This document shows, in pieces, positions 32,779 through 41,529 of a DNA stretch of 64,000 nt; the stretch's first letter is position 1, and every line of letters starts with the position of its first letter. The stretch is from Allofournierella sp. GTDB taxonomy: Bacteria > Bacillota > Clostridia > Oscillospirales > Ruminococcaceae. Where the stretch lies: contig JAHHRU010000010.1 in NCBI GenBank assembly GCA_020025635.1, positions 15,586 to 79,585 of the forward strand. Reading direction: 5' to 3'. The notes under the pieces were generated by a model. It was not told the DNA's origin and did no database searches. It saw nothing but the letters and a program-made list of their open reading frames with translations. The translations under genes were made by a program, and so were the position numbers.

Positions 32779-35730
32779 TTGTCGATCCCGGTACGAAACA
32801 AACAGAATACAGAGTATGGCATGGCGGCCATTCTGCTGGCGGCGCTGGTGGTGCGGCTTCTGCTGGTGACCATTACCGACGGTTACTCTTCGGACGTGGC
32901 CTGCTTTTCCGCCTGGGCGATGCGTATGGCCGAAAACGGGCCGACCGGCTTTTACGCGCCGGACTATTTTGCCGATTATCCGCCCGGCTATATGCTGGTG
33001 CTGGGGGCTGTGGGAAAAATTGCCCGGCTTTTGGGCATTGGCTACGGGAACAAAGCCATGGGGCTGCTGCTTTCGGTGATCCCCATTGCCTGCGACCTTG
33101 CCACGGCGGCCCTGATCGGCCGCATTGCCGTGCGGTACTGCGGGGCGCCTGTGGGCCTTGCGACAGCGGCCAGCGCAGCATTCTGCCCGGCCCTTTTGTA
33201 TGATACCGGCATTTGGAAGCAAATGGACGGTGTGCTGTGCTTTTTGATGGTGGCCTGCTTCTGGCTGCTCTGCCAGAAAAAATGGCTGGCCGGTGCGGCG
33301 GTGTACGGGCTGGCGCTTGCGGTAAAGCCCCAGCCGCTGCTTTTGGGCCCTGCGCTTGCGGTGTGCTTTGCGGCGGCCGCTGTGCAACAGAAAACACCGG
33401 CCCGGCGGGGCCGTATGCTGGGCACGACGCTGGCATCGGCCGTTTGCAGCGTGGGGGTGGTGGTACTGTGCAGCCTGCCGTTCTGGCCGGGCCAGCCGGC
33501 GGGGTGGCTTTTGGACAAATACACCGGAACGGTTTCCAGCTACCCCTATGCCAGCGTGAACGGCTTTGGCCTGCTTGCACTTTTGGGCGGCAACTGGCGC
33601 CCTCAGGAGGAAGCGGCCTTTGCCGGCATCTCCTGGCAGGTTTTGGGCATGATCGGCATTGGGGCCGCAACAGCGGGCCTTGTGCTCCTTGCGGTGCGCG
33701 GGCTTCGCCATGGGCGGGTCTGCCCGCTGGTGCTGGCAGCCTTTTACGGCACAGCGGTGTTTGCCCTTGCCCACCGGATGCACGAGCGTTATGTGCTGCC
33801 GGCGGTGCTGCTCACACTGGCGGCGGCGGTGCGCTGGAACGACCGGCGGATGCTGGGCGGCTTCTGGGTGCTCTCCTTTTCCTCGCTGCTCAATCAGGCC
33901 ATCGTGCTCACCAGCAACGGCACCGAGGATCAGTTCCTTACCAGCGATACAGCGGTCATCATGATCCGGCTCATTGCGCTGTTTACACTGGCCGGCTTTG
34001 CACTGGTAAGTTGGGGCGCCGTTTCGGTAACCGGCGGCAAAAACTGCCCCATTTGGGTAAGGCAGCAGCCCCTTGAAGATATCCCGCAGGCCCAGCCGCG
34101 CTGGAACCGGCGGGAAGGGGCGTTCCTGGCTGTGCTCACCCTCTTAACGGCCTTTGTGTCTCTTTGGGGGTTGGGCGATTTCAAGGCCCCTCAGAACCCG
34201 CTGGATGCCATTGGCACGGTGAAGGAGGAAACCTTTGAGCTGAAAGACCCCGCCCGGGAGCTTTGGCTTTACACCGGCATCACCTGGAACGGCTCAGCGG
34301 TTTTGCTGGATGAGGCCGGCCGGGAGCTGGCCGAAACCGAGATCGGAACCCAAGGGGCCTTCAAATGGACCCGCACCGGAGCTGCCGACCTGGCGCCGGG
34401 CCGGTATACCATACGGCTTGAAAACAGCCAGCTGATGGAAATTGCTCTGCGCACCCCGGAAGGGGCACCGGCTGCTGTGGCCGGTGGCGGAGCGCTTTTG
34501 GATGAACAGGCTCTGGTGCCGGATACCTTCAGCTATCGGAACTCCACCTACTTTGACGAAATTTACCATGGCCGCACCGCATACGAGCATCTGCACGGGA
34601 TGCCAGTGTATGAGACCACCCATCCTCCGCTGGGCAAGGTGTTCATCATGCTGGGGGCCGCCCTGTTCGGCATGACCGGCTTTGGCTGGCGGGTGAGCGG
34701 CACCCTGTTCGGAATTGCCATGGTGCCGGTGATGTATCTGTTTGTCCGCCGGCTTACCCGCAGCCGGCTGGGTGCGGGGGTGGCGGCGGTGCTGCTTGCG
34801 CTGGACGGCCTGCGCTTTGCCCAAAGCCGGATCTCCACCATTGATGTATACGGCGCCTTTTTCATCCTTCTGGCCGCTTACTTTATGGTTTGGTACTGCC
34901 AGAGCGTGCTCACAAAGGGCGTTTGCAAAAGCATCCTGCCCATGGCCCTTGCCGGCATCACCTTCGGCCTGGGGGCGGCCAGCAAATGGACCGGCCTTTA
35001 TGCGGGGGCGGGGCTTGCGGTTCTCTATTTCGGCGTTTTGTGGCAGCGCTGGCGGCAAAGGCGCACCGGCTTTGGCCGGGAGCTTGCGGCGGCGCTCATC
35101 GGCGGTGTTCTTTTCTTTGTGCTCATCCCGCTTGCCCTTTACATTGGGGCCTATTTCCCTTACTGGTGGCGGGAGGGCGGCTTTGGTCTGGCCGAATGGT
35201 GGCAGTGCCAGCTGAGCATGTTCTCCTATCACAGCAGGCTGGTGTCCACCCATCCCTTTGAATCCCGCTGGTATACCTGGCCCTTTGCCATCCGCCCGGT
35301 TTGGTATTATCTGGGCAGTGCGGCCCAGGGCCTGCGCTCCACCATTTCCGGCATGGCGAGCCCGCTGGTGGTCTGGGTGAGCACCTTTGCCATCGGCTTT
35401 GCCGCCTGGCGGCAGGTCAGCGGCCGCAAAAGCTTTGAGGGCGGGGCCCTGCTGGTGCTTTATCTGGCCCAGCTGCTGCCCTGGGTGCCCATTGGTCGCA
35501 GCACCTTCTTTTATCATTATTTCCCCAGCCTTCTGTTCGCGGTGGCGGCCATTGGCTATCTGTTCAGCCTTTGGGAGAAAAAACAGGAAAAAGAAGCCAA
35601 AACCGCTGCAGCGGTGCTCACAGCCGCAGCGCTGTTTGTGTTCGTCTGGTTCTACCCGGCCCTGAGCGGCCTTGCTGTGAGCGAAGGCTGGATCCGCTCA
35701 CTGCGCTGGCTGAGCAGCTGGCCTTTCTAG
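32779..35730 (+). CDS. Two-module GT-C/PMT family glycosyltransferase
   Basis: A 983-residue polytopic protein. The N-terminal module (about 1-420) has an acidic loop (TDGYSSDVACFSAWAMRMAE), then YPPGYM and many hydrophobic helices, like polyprenol-phosphate-dependent GT-C enzymes. A soluble beta-rich linker (about 480-580) precedes a PMT-type mannosyltransferase module with STYFDEIYHGRTAYE, the ETTHPPLGK loop and LDGLRFAQSRISTIDVY. It probably glycosylates exported proteins or surface polymers from lipid-linked sugar. The start is a TTG at 32779 after AAGGGGAG; ATG 32821-region starts are possible. Ten bases separate it from sbcD. Confidence 0.85.
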   Translation: MSIPVRNKQNTEYGMAAILLAALVVRLLLVTITDGYSSDVACFSAWAMRMAENGPTGFYAPDYFADYPPGYMLVLGAVGKIARLLGIGYGNKAMGLLLSVIPIACDLATAALIGRIAVRYCGAPVGLATAASAAFCPALLYDTGIWKQMDGVLCFLMVACFWLLCQKKWLAGAAVYGLALAVKPQPLLLGPALAVCFAAAAVQQKTPARRGRMLGTTLASAVCSVGVVVLCSLPFWPGQPAGWLLDKYTGTVSSYPYASVNGFGLLALLGGNWRPQEEAAFAGISWQVLGMIGIGAATAGLVLLAVRGLRHGRVCPLVLAAFYGTAVFALAHRMHERYVLPAVLLTLAAAVRWNDRRMLGGFWVLSFSSLLNQAIVLTSNGTEDQFLTSDTAVIMIRLIALFTLAGFALVSWGAVSVTGGKNCPIWVRQQPLEDIPQAQPRWNRREGAFLAVLTLLTAFVSLWGLGDFKAPQNPLDAIGTVKEETFELKDPARELWLYTGITWNGSAVLLDEAGRELAETEIGTQGAFKWTRTGAADLAPGRYTIRLENSQLMEIALRTPEGAPAAVAGGGALLDEQALVPDTFSYRNSTYFDEIYHGRTAYEHLHGMPVYETTHPPLGKVFIMLGAALFGMTGFGWRVSGTLFGIAMVPVMYLFVRRLTRSRLGAGVAAVLLALDGLRFAQSRISTIDVYGAFFILLAAYFMVWYCQSVLTKGVCKSILPMALAGITFGLGAASKWTGLYAGAGLAVLYFGVLWQRWRQRRTGFGRELAAALIGGVLFFVLIPLALYIGAYFPYWWREGGFGLAEWWQCQLSMFSYHSRLVSTHPFESRWYTWPFAIRPVWYYLGSAAQGLRSTISGMASPLVVWVSTFAIGFAAWRQVSGRKSFEGGALLVLYLAQLLPWVPIGRSTFFYHYFPSLLFAVAAIGYLFSLWEKKQEKEAKTAAAVLTAAALFVFVWFYPALSGLAVSEGWIRSLRWLSSWPF

Positions 35731-35740
35731 GAGGAAAGCG

Positions 35741-36874
35741 ATGCGTTTTTTACATTGTTCGGACCTTCATCTGGGCCGAAAGCTTTATGAATACAGCCTG
35801 GAAGAGGATCAGGCCCACATCCTGGACCAGCTGGCCCGCATGGCCGAAGAAGAAAAGGCGGATGCGGTGCTGGTGGCCGGGGATGTTTACGACAAGGGCA
35901 TCCCCAGCCTGGATGCGGTTGGCCTTTTGGATGATTTCCTCACCCGGCTGAGCAGCAAAAAGATCCCGGTATACCTTATCAGCGGCAACCACGATTCCGC
36001 CGACCGGCTGGCTTTTGGCGGCCGCCTTCTGCGGGCAAGCGGGGTGCACCTTGCCTCCGGCTTTTCCGGCAGGGCCGAGTGTGTGCGCCTGCAGGATGAA
36101 TACGGCCCCCTCTGCCTGTGGAGCCTGCCTTTTGTGCGCCCCAGCGCTGTTCGGGCGGCGTTCCCGGAAAAGGACATCCCCGATTATACGGCGGCCGTCC
36201 GGGTGCTGGTGGAAGACATGGGCCTGGACACCGGCATCCGCAACCTGCTGATGGCCCATCAGTTTGTGACCGCCGGCGGCAAAGGCCCCGAAACAAGCGA
36301 GTCTGAAACGGTGAGCCTTGGCACGCTGGACAATGTGGATGCCTCGGTTTTGGATGATTTTGATTATGTGGCCCTGGGCCACATCCACCGCCCCCAGTGC
36401 ATAGGAAGGCCCGAGGTGCGCTACTGCGGCGCGCCGCTGGACTATTCGGTGACCGAGAGCACCACCCCCAAAACCGCAACCCTGGTGGAGTTGGGCCAAA
36501 AGGGAAGCGTACAGATCACCGAGCTGCCCCTTTCGCCGCTGCACCCTCTGCGGCAGTTGACCGGCGAGCTTTCCCAGCTGCTGGCACACGGCGTGCCCAG
36601 CCGGGATTATGTGTACGCAGTGCTCACCGACCCGGTGCCCCCGGTGGATGGTGCGGGCCGGCTGCGGGCGCTTTACCCCAATCTGGTGCGCATGGAGATC
36701 CGGCTGCCCGGCCCAAAAACCGGTGCGGCAAAGGGGCCGGAGCTTTCTAAAATTGCAAGCAAAAGCCCGGCAGAGCTGTTCCGGGAATTTTATGCGCAGG
36801 TCCACGGCCGTGAAATGGAGCCGGAAGAGCTTCGGCTGCTGTATGCCGCGCTGGATGAGGAGGTGCCAAGGTGA
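35741..36874 (+). CDS. sbcD: Exonuclease SbcD (Mre11-like)
   Basis: A 377-residue calcineurin-like phosphoesterase, nuclease subunit of the SbcCD complex that opens hairpins and processes double-strand ends. Metal-binding motifs are complete: SDLHLGRKL near residue 7, GDVYDKGIPS near 48, SGNHDSADRL near 80, and later AHQF and GHIHRPQ. TAGGAGGAAAGCG precedes the ATG. The stop overlaps the GTG start of sbcC by 4 bases, giving a coupled pair. Confidence 0.95.
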   Translation: MRFLHCSDLHLGRKLYEYSLEEDQAHILDQLARMAEEEKADAVLVAGDVYDKGIPSLDAVGLLDDFLTRLSSKKIPVYLISGNHDSADRLAFGGRLLRASGVHLASGFSGRAECVRLQDEYGPLCLWSLPFVRPSAVRAAFPEKDIPDYTAAVRVLVEDMGLDTGIRNLLMAHQFVTAGGKGPETSESETVSLGTLDNVDASVLDDFDYVALGHIHRPQCIGRPEVRYCGAPLDYSVTESTTPKTATLVELGQKGSVQITELPLSPLHPLRQLTGELSQLLAHGVPSRDYVYAVLTDPVPPVDGAGRLRALYPNLVRMEIRLPGPKTGAAKGPELSKIASKSPAELFREFYAQVHGREMEPEELRLLYAALDEEVPR

Positions 36875-39663
36875 GACCACTGAAATTGGAGCTTGCGGCT
36901 TTCGGCCCTTACGCGGGCGAAGAAAGCCTGGATTTCACCCGGCTTGGCCGCAGCGGCATTTTTCTGGTTACCGGCGATACCGGAGCGGGCAAAACCACCC
37001 TGTTCGATGCCATCAGCTACGCCCTTTACGGCCAGCTTTCCGGCGGGGTGCGCAGCCTTGAAACGGTGCGCAGCGATTTTGCCGAGCCGGAAACCGAAAC
37101 CTATGTGCAGCTGGAATTTGAGCACCGGGGAAAAACTTATACGGTTTGGCGCTCGCCCGCTTATGCCCGTCCAAAAAAGCGGGGCACCGGCATGACCCAG
37201 CACCCGGCGGCGGTGGCGCTGACCCTGCCCGACGGCACCGTGCTGGAAAAAATCGAAGAGGCCAATGAGGCCCTGCAGGAGCTGCTTTCCATGACCGGGG
37301 ACCAGTTCCGCCAGATCGCCATGATCGCCCAGGGCCGGTTCACCGAGCTGCTGAACACCCCCGGCGCCGAGCGCAGCAGCGTTCTGCGCCGTATTTTCGG
37401 CACAGGGGCCTGCCGGGATATCCAGGAAAAGCTAAAAGAACAGGCCCGGCGTTTAACGGAACAGACCCGGGACTGGGACAAAGAGCTGCTGTCGCTCATC
37501 GGTCAGCTGGAACTGAGCGAAGGCGAAGACAAGGACCGGCTGGAAGCCCTTCGCGCCAATGGGGACTGTATTTATCACTGCGAAGAAATTTTGAATTTGG
37601 CAAAGCAGCAGCGCAGCCGGGATGAAGCCGATCACTCTGGCCAGCAGGCAAAGCTTGGGCAGCTGGATGAGCTGGCCAGGGAGCTTTCAGCACGGCTCAC
37701 CCAGGCCCGGCAGCAGCAGGAGCTTTCAGGGCGCATCCAGCAGACGAAGGCACGCTGCCAGGCACTGGAAGAGGAAAAAGAAGAGCAGGTCCACCGGCAT
37801 GCGGCGCTGGATGAGCTGGCCGGCCAAAGCGAGGGGCTTGCGGCCGACATCCGCACCCGGGAAACGGCGATGGCCGATTATCAGCGGCTGGAGCAGCTGC
37901 GTGCCGCCCGGCAGCAGCTGGAAAAAGCAAAGGCTGAAAACGCACAGCGGGCATCCAAAGCCCAGAGCACCGTGCAAGACAGCGAGACCCTTGCTCAAAA
38001 CCTGGAAAAAGAGAGCGCCGGGGTTGCAAAAGCGCTGGAACAGGCCCATGCGGCGGAAAACGAGGCCGCCCGGCTGGACCGGCTTTTGGAAAAGGCCCGG
38101 GAGGCCTATCGGGACGGAAAAGAGCTGGAAAAGAAGGAGCAGGCTGCCGCCGAAGCCCTGCGTGTGTTCACCCAGGCCGAGGCGGAGCTTGCAAAAAAGC
38201 GGCAGGCCTGGATGCAGGCGGATGACCTTTTCTGGCGCAGCCAGGCCGGGTTCCTGGCGGCAGAGCTGGCCCAGGGGGCCCCTTGCCCGGTGTGCGGCAG
38301 TGTGGAGCATCCCCACCCGGCGGCCCCGGTGGAAAATGCCCCGGACAAGGACCGGCTGGATGAGATGGAAAAACAGATGCATGCCGCCGATGCGCAGCGC
38401 CAGCAGGCTGCCATGAACAGCACTGCCGCCGGCACCGTCCGGGACAGTGCCCAAAAGCTCTATTTGGAAAAGGCCGAAGGCCTGTTTTCTGAATGCGGGC
38501 AGGCAGTGGAAAAGGACCCTGCCCATGCAGCCGAAGCCCTGACCCGTATGGGCAGGCTGCTGCGCACACAGCGGGACGAAGCGGAAAACACCCGGCAGCA
38601 ATGGGCCGAAAGGGCAAAGGCTGCCCAGCAGGCCGGCCGTCAGCTGGAAACTGTGCGCAGCCAGATGCGCACAGCCCAGACCCTTTTGGAAACACTGGAA
38701 AAAGAAAAGGCCGAATGCCAGGCAAAGCTTGCCCAAACCCTGGCGCTGGAACAGGAGCTTTCGCAAAAGCTGCCCTGTGCATCCTGTGCTCAGGCGCAGG
38801 TGGAGCTGGAAGCGGTGCGCCGCCAAAAAGCCGACCTGGACAGCAAAATGCGGCAGGGGGCCGAGCGCTGGCAGCAGTACTGCCAGCAGCTGCATACCCA
38901 GAAAGAGCTGCTTTCCCAATTGGAAGAGCAGCGGCAGAACGCCCCCCGGCAGGAGGACGGCGCCGCCCTGCAAGCGGCACTTGCTGCAAATGAGGCAGAA
39001 AAAAAGCAGCTGCAGAACCAGTGGATGCGCTCCGGCTCCCGGCTGGAAAACAACCGCCGCACCATGGCGGCCCTTGCAAAAACCAGCGAAATGGCCGAAA
39101 AGGCCCGGGCCTCGGCTTCGGTTGCCAGCCTGCTGAGCAGCACTGCCGGCGGCACCCTTACCGGCGGCAAGGGCAAGCTTCAGTTTGAACAGTATGTGCT
39201 CACCTCTTATTTTGAAGGGGCGGTGGCGGCGGCCAACACCCGGCTTGCCGGCATGACCGGGGGCCAGTATGAGCTGCTGTGCCATGGCAGTGCTTCGGGC
39301 CGCGGCCAGAGTGCGCTGGATTTGGATGTGCTGGACCATTACACCGGCCGGGTGCGCAGTGTAAAATCCCTTTCGGGCGGCGAAACCTTCCAGGCCGCTT
39401 TGGCTTTGGCGCTGGGCATGTCGGACTGCATCAGCAGTTTTGCCGGCGGTGTTCGGGCCGATACCCTGTTTGTGGACGAGGGCTTTGGCACATTGGATGA
39501 CCAGAGCCTGGAAAATGCGGTGCGGGTGCTGCAAAGCCTTGCGGCCGGCGATAAGCTGGTGGGGGTCATCAGCCATGTGCCCCAGCTGCGGGACCGGGTG
39601 GAAAAACAGGTGGTCATCACCAAAACCTCCTCCGGCAGCCATTTGAGCATTCGGGAATTGTAA
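36871..39663 (+). CDS. sbcC: SMC-like ATPase SbcC (Rad50-like)
   Basis: A 930-residue ATPase subunit of SbcCD. The N-terminal half-domain has Walker A TGDTGAGKTTLFDAIS near residue 33 and Q-loop QIAMIAQGRFTELL. Long Gln/Glu/Ala-rich coiled coils run over about 180-440 and 500-760, with a zinc-hook CPVCG at 472-476 between them. The C-terminal half has signature SLSGGETFQAALALALG, Walker B DTLFVDEGFGTLD and a histidine switch SHV. The start is GTG overlapping the sbcD stop. Slightly shorter than E. coli SbcC, within the usual range. Confidence 0.95.
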   Translation: MRPLKLELAAFGPYAGEESLDFTRLGRSGIFLVTGDTGAGKTTLFDAISYALYGQLSGGVRSLETVRSDFAEPETETYVQLEFEHRGKTYTVWRSPAYARPKKRGTGMTQHPAAVALTLPDGTVLEKIEEANEALQELLSMTGDQFRQIAMIAQGRFTELLNTPGAERSSVLRRIFGTGACRDIQEKLKEQARRLTEQTRDWDKELLSLIGQLELSEGEDKDRLEALRANGDCIYHCEEILNLAKQQRSRDEADHSGQQAKLGQLDELARELSARLTQARQQQELSGRIQQTKARCQALEEEKEEQVHRHAALDELAGQSEGLAADIRTRETAMADYQRLEQLRAARQQLEKAKAENAQRASKAQSTVQDSETLAQNLEKESAGVAKALEQAHAAENEAARLDRLLEKAREAYRDGKELEKKEQAAAEALRVFTQAEAELAKKRQAWMQADDLFWRSQAGFLAAELAQGAPCPVCGSVEHPHPAAPVENAPDKDRLDEMEKQMHAADAQRQQAAMNSTAAGTVRDSAQKLYLEKAEGLFSECGQAVEKDPAHAAEALTRMGRLLRTQRDEAENTRQQWAERAKAAQQAGRQLETVRSQMRTAQTLLETLEKEKAECQAKLAQTLALEQELSQKLPCASCAQAQVELEAVRRQKADLDSKMRQGAERWQQYCQQLHTQKELLSQLEEQRQNAPRQEDGAALQAALAANEAEKKQLQNQWMRSGSRLENNRRTMAALAKTSEMAEKARASASVASLLSSTAGGTLTGGKGKLQFEQYVLTSYFEGAVAAANTRLAGMTGGQYELLCHGSASGRGQSALDLDVLDHYTGRVRSVKSLSGGETFQAALALALGMSDCISSFAGGVRADTLFVDEGFGTLDDQSLENAVRVLQSLAAGDKLVGVISHVPQLRDRVEKQVVITKTSSGSHLSIREL

Positions 39664-39760
39664 AAAAGGCCGGGGGCGTTTCCATTCCCTCATAAGAAAG
39701 CATTTGGCCGAGGGGAAAAACAAAAGAACAAAGCCGCAAGGATATGCGGTCAACGCAAAC

Positions 39761-39803
39761 AAAAACCGAGGATGGTCCTTATCGGAACCATCCTCGGTTT
39801 TTT
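39761..39803. terminator. Bidirectional terminator after sbcC
   Basis: AAAACCGAGGATGGTCC and GGAACCATCCTCGGTTTTTT form a 15-pair stem with a short loop; A- and T-runs on both sides serve sbcC and the convergent kinase-like gene. Confidence 0.92.
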
Positions 39804-39841
39804 GCAGCATTCCATCATAAAGCGGTTATTTTTTCATAAGA

Positions 39842-40276
39842 TCATCTCAGGCGGCGGATTTGATCGCACACATCTGCAATTTTGGTTTCCTCAGAGATCA
39901 CATGGATATCATGACCGATCCCGTCAAAGCATCCGTGCCTTTGCGTTAGCATCGCAGCCACCGGCGCAGGCAGATTTCCGTGCATCCGCTGTGCAAAGCG
40001 CTCCTTGATCTTGCTTAAATCGGCGGTGACCAGTATCCGCACGGCTTTGCCGGGAAGCAGGGACAAATGCTCCTTCTCAGAAATGACATAGAGGACCGTT
40101 CCGCCATCGACCGCCGTTTCCAGCTTTTTCTGGAACAGTTCCCGGGCGGTCCCTTCGTTCTTTGCAAGGCGCAGATAATCCCTGCCGGTGTAGATTTCCC
40201 CGCCGAAGGCTTCCTTCAGCTTTTCGGCCAGTGTTGATTTTCCGGCGCAGCTCTCTCCAATGATAGCAATGACCAT
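39842..40276 (-). CDS. P-loop nucleotide kinase-like protein
   Basis: A 144-residue single-domain P-loop protein. Walker A is GESCAGKST at residues 7-15; ILVTADLSKIKERFAQRM resembles the lid and arginine region of small nucleoside/adenylate kinases, and the terminal HDIHVISEETKIADVCDQI matches AAA_33-type kinases. Substrate unknown. It starts one base after the ArsR-gene stop, so translation is likely coupled. Third gene of an ArsR-controlled operon. Composition is lower in GC than the flanking chromosome. Confidence 0.75.
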   Translation of the reverse strand: MVIAIIGESCAGKSTLAEKLKEAFGGEIYTGRDYLRLAKNEGTARELFQKKLETAVDGGTVLYVISEKEHLSLLPGKAVRILVTADLSKIKERFAQRMHGNLPAPVAAMLTQRHGCFDGIGHDIHVISEETKIADVCDQIRRLR

Positions 40277-40277
40277 T

Positions 40278-40847
40278 TCAGTGATCCTTTCCCGCGGATT
40301 TCACGCGCCAATAACCGGCAGTGTTTCGATCCAGCAGCTTCTCGGATACCAGATCCCGCCGAATCGTACAGAAATCGTCATAAAAATCGGCAATCAGCAA
40401 ATTGACTTCCTTTTCTGTATATACCCGGTCGAATTCAAAGCTTTCCGCAATGACCTCCAAAACGATCCGTTCTTTTTTCAGCTGCGCCGGAATGGACTTC
40501 AGCTTCCCGTATTCAAAAAATGTATCGATCACCTTTTGGCGGTACTCTGCATCCCTTTGCGCCTGCATGTCAGCATCATCCGATTTTTCCTTGAGGATTT
40601 CCAGAATGGGGGTTTCAAATATTTTCCGGTTCAGGTGATACATCATATAGTACTGGCTTTTATATGAAGTAACGGCGTTGGCTTCGGTCAGCTTTTTCAG
40701 GTGAAACGATACTGTGGGCGGGGTGATTCCAAGCCGTTCCGATAATCGCTCCACATACATATCCTCGATCATGAGCGATTTCAGGATCTGCAGCCTGGAC
40801 TTATCTGCCAGGCACTTGAACAGGCAAATGGCTTCTGTTTCGGTCAT
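40278..40847 (-). CDS. ArsR-type regulator with DUF2087 C-terminal domain
   Basis: A 189-residue protein. Residues 5-75 form an ArsR winged helix: FKCLADKSRLQILKSLMI and recognition helix TPPTVSFHLKKLTEA. The classic metal cysteines (ELCVCDL) are absent. Residues 120-185 match DUF2087 (KKERIVLEVIAESFEFDRVY, YDDFCTIRRDLVSEKLLDR), found in regulators and in proteins with DNA or nucleotide links. It overlaps the preceding 122-residue gene by 4 bases. Inverted repeats around the operon promoter are its likely target. Confidence 0.85.
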   Translation of the reverse strand: MTETEAICLFKCLADKSRLQILKSLMIEDMYVERLSERLGITPPTVSFHLKKLTEANAVTSYKSQYYMMYHLNRKIFETPILEILKEKSDDADMQAQRDAEYRQKVIDTFFEYGKLKSIPAQLKKERIVLEVIAESFEFDRVYTEKEVNLLIADFYDDFCTIRRDLVSEKLLDRNTAGYWRVKSAGKDH

Positions 40848-41212
40848 TTTGTTTCCTCCCAGCAGCGCAGGAATTCCTTTTTGATCTCTTCGATGGTGTT
40901 CAGCTTCAGCTCCTCGATCACCATTCTCTTTGTATCATCATGAAGCTTTGCTGTTTCATAGGCAGCCTTCCAGTTTGCGGGGATCTGCTCTGCCTTCAAT
41001 AAGAAAAATTCCTTTGTCTTCTCCAAATCACCCGAACCGGCTTTCTGCGCAGCAGAGAGAATGGTTCGGAAAATATCGTAGACATTCGCTTTGATCTTTT
41101 GAAAGTCTGCTTCATCTTTACGCGAATCGGCCTGAAGCGATTTTTCCTCTTTTCGGCACAGTTCGATTTGATCGTTTAGAAATTGGTTCATCCTTTTGAT
41201 TGCATCATTCAT
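40844..41212 (-). CDS. Small helical hypothetical protein
   Basis: A 122-residue, highly charged, probably all-helical cytoplasmic protein (IKRMNQFLNDQIELCRKEEK, then KTKEFFLLKAEQIPANWKAA). I do not recognise the family with certainty; similar DUF-type proteins often accompany ArsR/PadR regulators in Clostridia. First gene of the three-gene operon, overlapping the ArsR gene by ATGA. A partner of the regulator or kinase is possible but not shown. Confidence 0.65.
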   Translation of the reverse strand: MNDAIKRMNQFLNDQIELCRKEEKSLQADSRKDEADFQKIKANVYDIFRTILSAAQKAGSGDLEKTKEFFLLKAEQIPANWKAAYETAKLHDDTKRMVIEELKLNTIEEIKKEFLRCWEETK

Positions 41213-41282
41213 CTGTTTTTCACCTCAGTGGTTGGGCGGCCTGCAAAAACATTGCGGCAGCCGGCTTGATTGTTTTCTTTTG

Positions 41283-41342
41283 TTCTATTTTATATAGTTC
41301 TCATTGAATTGTCAATATTAATTAGATGAATATAAAATAGAA
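41283..41342 (-). promoter_or_regulatory. ArsR operon promoter between 13-bp inverted repeats
   Basis: Minus-strand TTGACA (41315-41310), 17-base spacer, TAAAAT (41292-41287). TTCTATTTTATAT (41283-41295) is a perfect inverted repeat of ATATAAAATAGAA (41330-41342); the right arm covers the -10 and the left arm lies upstream of the -35 as read on the minus strand. Confidence 0.85.
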
Positions 41343-41470
41343 TTGACAAAAAGAAAGGGCTTACCGCTCCCCGAATAGACAAGCACTCTCTCCTTTGGCA
41401 GTTTCCCGGACTGCCCAATCAAGGGTCCGATGTGTGTTTCATCCAAAGAAAACGCATTTCTTTCAAAAAA

Positions 41471-41515
41471 GAAAAGCACCCAGGCAGGCCCAAGGCCTGG
41501 CTGGATGCTTTTTGG
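41471..41515 (-). terminator. Terminator of the phosphofructokinase gene
   Basis: AAAAGCACCCAGGC...GCCTGGCTGGATGCTTTTT forms a long stem with small mismatches; on the minus strand it follows the pfk stop and is trailed by T-rich DNA. Confidence 0.8.
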
Positions 41516-41529
41516 AACGTATGAAAAAA

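Noticed and set aside
37726..39810. 694-codon minus-strand frame
   Set aside because: Antisense to sbcC; long only because of GC-rich codon bias.
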